Shown here: piece after piece, positions 58,525 to 64,000 of the stretch | How the letters are laid out: the number at the start of each line of letters is the position of its first letter | How positions within the stretch are numbered: the stretch's first letter is position 1 | DNA from: Glossina fuscipes | Lineage: Eukaryota; Arthropoda; Insecta; Diptera; Glossinidae | Assembly: GCF_014805625.2 (NCBI RefSeq) | Contig: NW_023998415.1 | Coordinates: 38,050,228 to 38,114,227 of the forward strand | Direction: 5' to 3' | DNA length: 64,000 bases | Program-made: the position numbers and the translations under genes | Notes under the pieces: generated by a model | The model's database searches: none | What the model was told of the DNA's origin: nothing | The model's input: the letters and a program-made list of their open reading frames with translations, nothing else

Positions 58525-61500
58525 TGCTATTTTTGTGAAATATGTTTGGAGAATGCAAAACGTTGGTAAGCTGAAGCGCATGTTGGTCAAACTGAAATAG
58601 AAAGAAATTAGCTTGTATAAGTGAAAAGTTGGAATTTTCTTTAAACAAATAAATGGCGGCCGTTTAGCGAATATTTCAGTTGTGAGTGTCCATTACGTTG
58701 TTATTCGCGGTTAACCACAAAAAACAACAACACACTCCCATACGAAATGCGTAATAATACTAACTATAAAGTTATAAACTACGCAGTGCAAGCGGTACAG
58801 TTCCCGCTCATCTATTAAGCATATCCGGCGACTTGTATTCGGCGAACAATATTCTGACTGTCTCTAACGGTTTTCAAGAAAAAAAAAGAAAAAAAGAAAG
58901 CAATTTTTTTTCATACAGACAATATTAGGAAGTTTTATACATTGCATGAAAGAGAAAGGTTGCGGCGTTTTCGGCAAAGACGGTTTTAGAGGTGCGTAGC
59001 CTAGGTAACAATACAAACTATTTACCAGTGCGTAACGAAGGTAACAGTCTGCAAATAATTAAAGAAAAAAAAAATTATAACATTCTATAATGTAGTCGAA
59101 ACCGACTGGGCTTTGAAAATGAGACAAATATTTTATAATACCAGTTCACTATCAAGTTTTCGCAAGCTTGTGAAAACATTTGCGATCGTTATAGCGAAGA
59201 TACTCTATCAGAATAAAGGACACGCAAATTGTCGTGCTCGTTTTCGCTTTGGAAATCTTGTTGTTAAAAAGAGGTCATGAAAAGCCAGTTTTGACCAATT
59301 TTTACAAAGCAAGGTACAAAAAAGATATTCGATATTTGAGTAGTTCGTACCATAATAGAGAAAGGACAGAAGTTTTTTTTTAAGCCATCCTTGAAGAGAT
59401 TGATAAAAGGTTGTGGATCGAAATTGATGGCACGTTATATAATGCTTTACATTTAGCGAAACTGGAAAACTGGATTGCGCATCATGCATTCATTTAACTT
59501 AGCCAGGCGATTGGTTCCACTTTTTACAATCTGTAGCTAATGCGATTAAAAGTAACTTCTATTACGACAAGTTAAGTGTTTAATGTCCCGCCAGAAGTTG
59601 AGAGAGCTCGGTTGAAAAATTTTGATATCTCTACGTTATAATCAGTTCGTTGGCTTGTCTCACTGCAAATTTGCGTCGATTTATGTAGAACTCTTTTAAT
59701 AGAATAAAGGTAACTTTAAGAGAGAAAGGGTAAGAAACAATCGGTTGAGTTTTTCGCTCAAAACTTATAGAATTTCTGCAATGATAATATAATAAGTTCA
59801 CCGAAAAAAAAAAACGCAAGAGTATCGATCAAAACGGTACATATTTGATTTGAGAATCTTTATTTAAAAAGCTAAGAAAAATGATTTCAAATGTTGATGA
59901 AAAAACGCTACGAACCGTTTTCTTAATTCATTATCTAAACGAGGGCAATCCCAGCAATTTCCGACATATGGCGACTGTTGTTTGAAAACAGATACTTCAG
60001 TAGAGGAAGCTTTAAAAAGTGAAAGTGTGATATTTGAACAGATTACAATGGTTAGCGTAGTGAAAGAAACCCAAAAGTGTACGGGACATGATTAGGGTGA
60101 AAATTTTGATGACATTTCCCAGCAATAAGGCCAAGTTGTCTCGTCTTTTCTTAACAATATGTGAAATATGGGTCCATTGCGTCACATAAGAAGAATCGGC
60201 AACAAAAAAGGCAAAGATAATTTGCATAATTTTTCGCAAATATATCGCAATGCTTGAGCGATAAAATCAAGAAAAAAATTGTTGCATATGTCTAACAATT
60301 TCCATCCATTTCTTACTAAGACCAGGATGTCGGAGCTATTGAATTGTATCGAATTGAAAGGTCTATGGTAAGAAATAAAGACTTTTTTCGAAATATTTTG
60401 TGTTTTGCGTTTTAGACAAATGCGATATTTGTGGAACTTGTGAAATCACAATAAACGGTATATTACTAAACTAGTTAAGGTTTAGTTTTATATTGTTCGT
60501 TGAAGAGTTTTGTCTAAATCCATATGCTTTGTTTGTTTTCATGTTTAGCGCTCATATTCTTGTCTCTTGCATTCGTAAGTTTAGATTCTTATCAATGTTG
60601 ACAATGGGCGTTTTACATATTTTAGCCATAAAACGAGTATGTATATATATAAGTTTGGTGACGATATAGAGTTCTATTGTTGATCAAGCGTATTGCAGCA
60701 AATTCTGGTCATTTTCAACAATACGGTGCAGTTATAGCCATCAATGCATTAGTATTGTTGCATTAGATTGTAAAGACTCCATTTTTGCATAATACAAAAA
60801 TCAGTAAGTGCTGCACAGAATAGCAGGTAATACCAAGTAACTTAACATGTAATTTATGCATAAATTCCATATATATATATATTTGCATGAAAAAATTGAA
60901 CAAGTTAAAGAGAAAAATTGGGAAAGAGAGGTAGGTGGAGTGTATCGTAGGTATTTTGTGTATTCTGTACATGTGAGTATCAATTCCGTCCTTTACTGCT
61001 ACAATTTTAATAATCCAATGAATCTCATAAGCGATTATCTGCAAAAAAAAACCTCTGAAGAATTGACCATTGAGCATAAAATCATAACGAGTTTGTTTAG
61101 TTATACCTTCCCTCGAAGCACTGGAATTAGTCGTTTGCATATTTGCTTTTATCTATAGACTAAACAAAAGCACTATGGAGATTATTGAGCAAATTATTGA
61201 GCATTTTTGAAAATATTTTATGCATACATTTTAAATATAAAATACTTTTTGTTATCAAATATTTTACCAAGGACATTTTCAAAGTTATTAAATTTCCTAC
61301 CTTTGTCCTCATGCCCTAAACGAATCAGCAATCGCTGTCATAATTTATAGTCCTGGAGAGGCAATATTGCGGAGTTTCGTTACAGTTTATGAAATTTGAT
61401 GTTTACAACATTTTCTAATAATCGTAAGCATGTTTTCATTTCCTATATTCTTTAATCTGTTCTGTGATGGTTTTAGGGTTACCGCTTTTGGCACAGACTT

Positions 61501-62787
61501 CATTTACAGATTTAACAGCTTTAGATTGCATATAACATTTATTATATTAGCAAACCTGTAGTGGTTTGTCAAATTCGATGACAATGTTTGCTGCTGATGC
61601 ATAAGGAAAAATTATTTTTTGGCTTTTGGTTTTATGCAGAGTAAGAGATTTTGCGCTTAGCTATGGTTTCGATCGGTTGGTTTCTTATGAAAAACAACCA
61701 AAATATTGGAACGAAAGAACACTTGAGATTCTAATAAAAGTCGATATTTAAAAGTTTCTTGAAACCGCAGATAGGGTAGAAAACAAAAGCAGCAGCTTAG
61801 ACGATATGAATATCTTTAATGCTCGTAGTATAAGCGTAAAAAATTATGCGGTGATATTTAAGAATTTGGATGATATTGTGAATCAGCAAAAATGGTTGTG
61901 ATTATTACTTCTACTTACAAAGGAAAAGCAGACAATTCTCTTACATATAAATTGCATTTTCGTTACTTTACTAAATATTTAAATGCTATTTTTGGATACA
62001 ATTGCAAAAATGCCAATGTCTAACAACTAAATTGAACTAAACATAAAAAAAAGAAAGACATGAAAGAAGTTTTGTTGCCATCACCCAAATCGTATTAAAT
62101 TAAAACCTGGACAAACTTAAATATAGATGCTAAGTAAATATCAAAATTTCTTTGAAGATTCATGAGAAGCAAACAGAAAAAAAATAAATAAATACAAGAA
62201 AATGGAAAAAAGAAAAAACGCAACGATTTCTTGCAATTGTTGCAATTGTAACCTTGTAGCGAACTGTTAGCTTCAACGACTATTAGTGACGATCGCAAAG
62301 AATAAAGTTGGCATGCCTGAGATATTAGTACATCTGGTAAAAAGTGAGCAGTCGTGATAGGAGAAGAATAAAAATAGAGAACAGTTTAGTTGAGGGCTCG
62401 CAAGCGTAGACATGGTTAGGTAGAGGTTATCACTTGATTTCGCTAAAATTTTAAATAGAATCGTGATATGTTTCTGAGAATGGCATTGGAACTTGGTAGA
62501 AGAAAAATTATTTTACGCCTAAATTTGATGAAAAGTTCGTCAAGCTGCATGCAATTAACAGCTTATGTCTCTGCTCTTTTCATTAGAATTGTTTTTAGTC
62601 ATCTCATCATAGATCTTATTCGGTATTATCTGGTTAAATTGACTGAATTTAATAATAATTTTGATCAATATATCTGAGTATATAGTTATAATATTAAGAA
62701 GCCGTCTGAAGTTTAAAAAAAGTATGAAATGGAAAAAAATCTAACAGAATGATAATGCTCGATGAATTTATTAATAAAAAAAAAAAA

Positions 62788-63330
62788 CGAGTAAGAACAT
62801 TATAGTCGAGCAAAGCCGACAATTAAATACCCTACACCACTTAAAACTTGGACTTTTCTGGTCTACAAAGGATCAATTTTCGGGAAGATCCTTATTAGGT
62901 TTCAAAAAATAGGTATGCATTTGGTATAGTTAATTTTTTAATGTTAAATTACTATTATGATATAATTTTCATTGTCAAGCATTGAAAATTATAACTTTTT
63001 GTCGTTTGAACGTCAGTTTTCGCTATATGAGAGGGTGTTCCAGAATTGCCCCGGCCGTTTCCAAGTTGTCATGTCAAATTTCATATAATGATTTTTCAGA
63101 ATAGGTCTTTTAGTTGGGTGTGGTCGAAAAAGTGGACCGGATCGAACTATTTTTAATCGCGTTCGCCCTTGGATCGAAACCCCTCACTATACCAAATTTC
63201 ATCGAAATAGCTAAAAAATTGCGACCTACGGCTTGAACACAAATTTACATTGACAGACGTCAGACGGACAGACAAGCTTAGATCAATTCATATTATGATT
63301 CTGAATCGATCGGCAAAAAAAACTAAATCC
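62788..63330 (+). mobile_element. INE-1/DINE-1-like repeat (copy D)
   Basis: Begins CGAGTAAGAACATTATAGTCGA with GCAAAGCCGACAATTAAATACC and CTACACCAC. The phrases GTGTGGTCGAAAAAGTGG, CGTTCGCCCTTGGATCG, ATTTCATCGAAATAGC and TTGCGACCTACGG follow, then TGACAGACGTCAGACGGACAG (63251-63271) and GATTCTGAATCGATCGGC (63298-63315). This is the form of the repeat with a TATAGTCG..CGA start, common in muscoid and drosophilid genomes, distinct from the TATATTCGG start of copies A to C. It is fairly complete at about 540 bases. The end is approximate. Confidence 0.62.
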
Positions 63331-64000
63331 GAAATGACAAAAATTTCTTTACTCTGATTTTCGTCCCCTGAAAGAATTAAATATTGAAGAAAACTCGAAG
63401 ATTAATATCTTGACTGCAAATATATGAAGTCTTGTTTGCGCTAAGAATGCACTACATGACATTGAGGAATAAGTTCACGAATATCAAAACTGTTGTCGTA
63501 AAATTTTCCAATTTGTTTTCTTCTTTTTTTTTTTTTTTTTTTGATTTTGGTGGTCAAAATGATGAGCCGAAGATAAAGAAAAGAACGATTGGACATTATT
63601 CCGTTAATAGTATAAAGACATAAACATGCTAATAAATGTATGTAATGCGAATGGCAGAGATCGGAAATTTTCTAATGTGATAAATATACGCTTGAGGAGT
63701 TTAGAATCAAAACTTCAAATTTAAAGGTAATTTGAACTCGTCCATAAACGTTTAAGCCGAAACTCCATAAGAATTTCCTTAATTGCGACAGTTTCATGTA
63801 ATGTCCATTAATAGCAAACAAGTATGTCGTCACCATGGAGATAGTTATGCATCGGCATCGGTCACCTCTGACACAACTTTCTTGATGGTCATCATCATCA
63901 GAACACTTGCTAACAACAGCATAGAGACAGCTTTCCGGTGCTATCCTCACACCAGGCCTTTTTTTTTTTTGCTTTTTCTTTTTGTGTATTTTATATATCC
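63331..64000. other. Non-coding stretch
   Basis: No gene recognised. Contains a T18-class run at 63525-63542, another T run at 63960-63970 and a 92-codon minus frame (63672-63950) without recognisable content. Confidence 0.55.

Larger units (their letters stand above)
54001..62787. other. Long non-coding stretch
   Basis: No gene or element recognised over about 8.8 kb. Contains the TA microsatellite with an assembly gap at 55853-55958, an A22 run at 57291-57312 and a (TTTTAA)3 tandem at 58507-58524. Minus ORFs of 80-125 codons (54199-54441, 59208-59489, 60763-61140) have no recognisable domain. Confidence 0.6.

Noticed and set aside
59085..59120. TATAATGTAGTCGAAACCGACTGGG, resembling the start of an INE-like repeat
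   Set aside because: Only the short terminal-like phrase is present and no further block of the family follows.
63672..63950. 92-codon minus-strand frame with an acidic Asp run
   Set aside because: No domain was recognised and no splice context can be shown. The ATC/ATG triplets that give the Asp run are a short simple repeat.
1..64000. CRISPR arrays, bacterial operons, Shine-Dalgarno sites or rho-independent terminators
   Set aside because: The window is eukaryotic; no regularly spaced repeats or bacterial gene structure are present.

Overview
This is a strongly AT-rich eukaryotic window with no prokaryotic gene organisation: no long ORFs, no operons, abundant dinucleotide and trinucleotide microsatellites, and many A or T runs of 15-38 bases. 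Decayed mobile elements resemble families well known from flies: jockey-like and R1-like non-LTR retrotransposons, mariner-like DNA transposons, and short INE-1/DINE-1-like (Helentron-type) repeats that carry the phrase TGATCAAGAATATATATA beside a run of GACGGACAGAC. The best guess is a higher dipteran (schizophoran) fly, for example a tephritid, a muscoid or a tsetse. The sequence alone does not fix the genus. A run of ten N inside a TA microsatellite shows that it comes from a draft assembly.

I found no host protein-coding exon, tRNA gene or other host RNA gene that I can defend. The window looks like intergenic DNA or the inside of a very large intron, peppered with dead transposons. Supported features, left to right: an INE-like fragment (4.76-4.96 kb); an R1-like reverse transcriptase remnant (6.95-7.49 kb); a non-LTR ORF2 remnant (9.92-10.48 kb); a transposon-dense stretch at 14.5-19.5 kb holding two INE-like copies, a possible tRNA-derived SINE, a 5'-truncated jockey-like 3' end and an internally deleted R1-like element; a fairly complete but dead jockey-like element at 22.0-24.3 kb with recognisable ORF1 and ORF2; a non-LTR endonuclease remnant (30.68-31.13 kb, minus); a second copy of the jockey-like 3' end (32.34-32.55 kb, minus) beside an INE-like fragment; an INE-like copy at 36.9-37.5 kb; an INE-like fragment at 44.5 kb; a Tc1/mariner C-terminal remnant (49.05-49.33 kb, minus); a mariner 5' half (53.7-54.0 kb); and an INE-like copy at 62.8-63.3 kb.

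Every recognisable transposon ORF is broken by stops, frameshifts or deletions, so all are annotated as pseudogenes or fossil repeats. Family assignments rest on motif recognition by eye and memory of family consensus patterns; no database search was possible. The long stretches between these islands hold only simple repeats and short chance ORFs. I found no sign of a new functional system. The most informative content is the layered transposon history.
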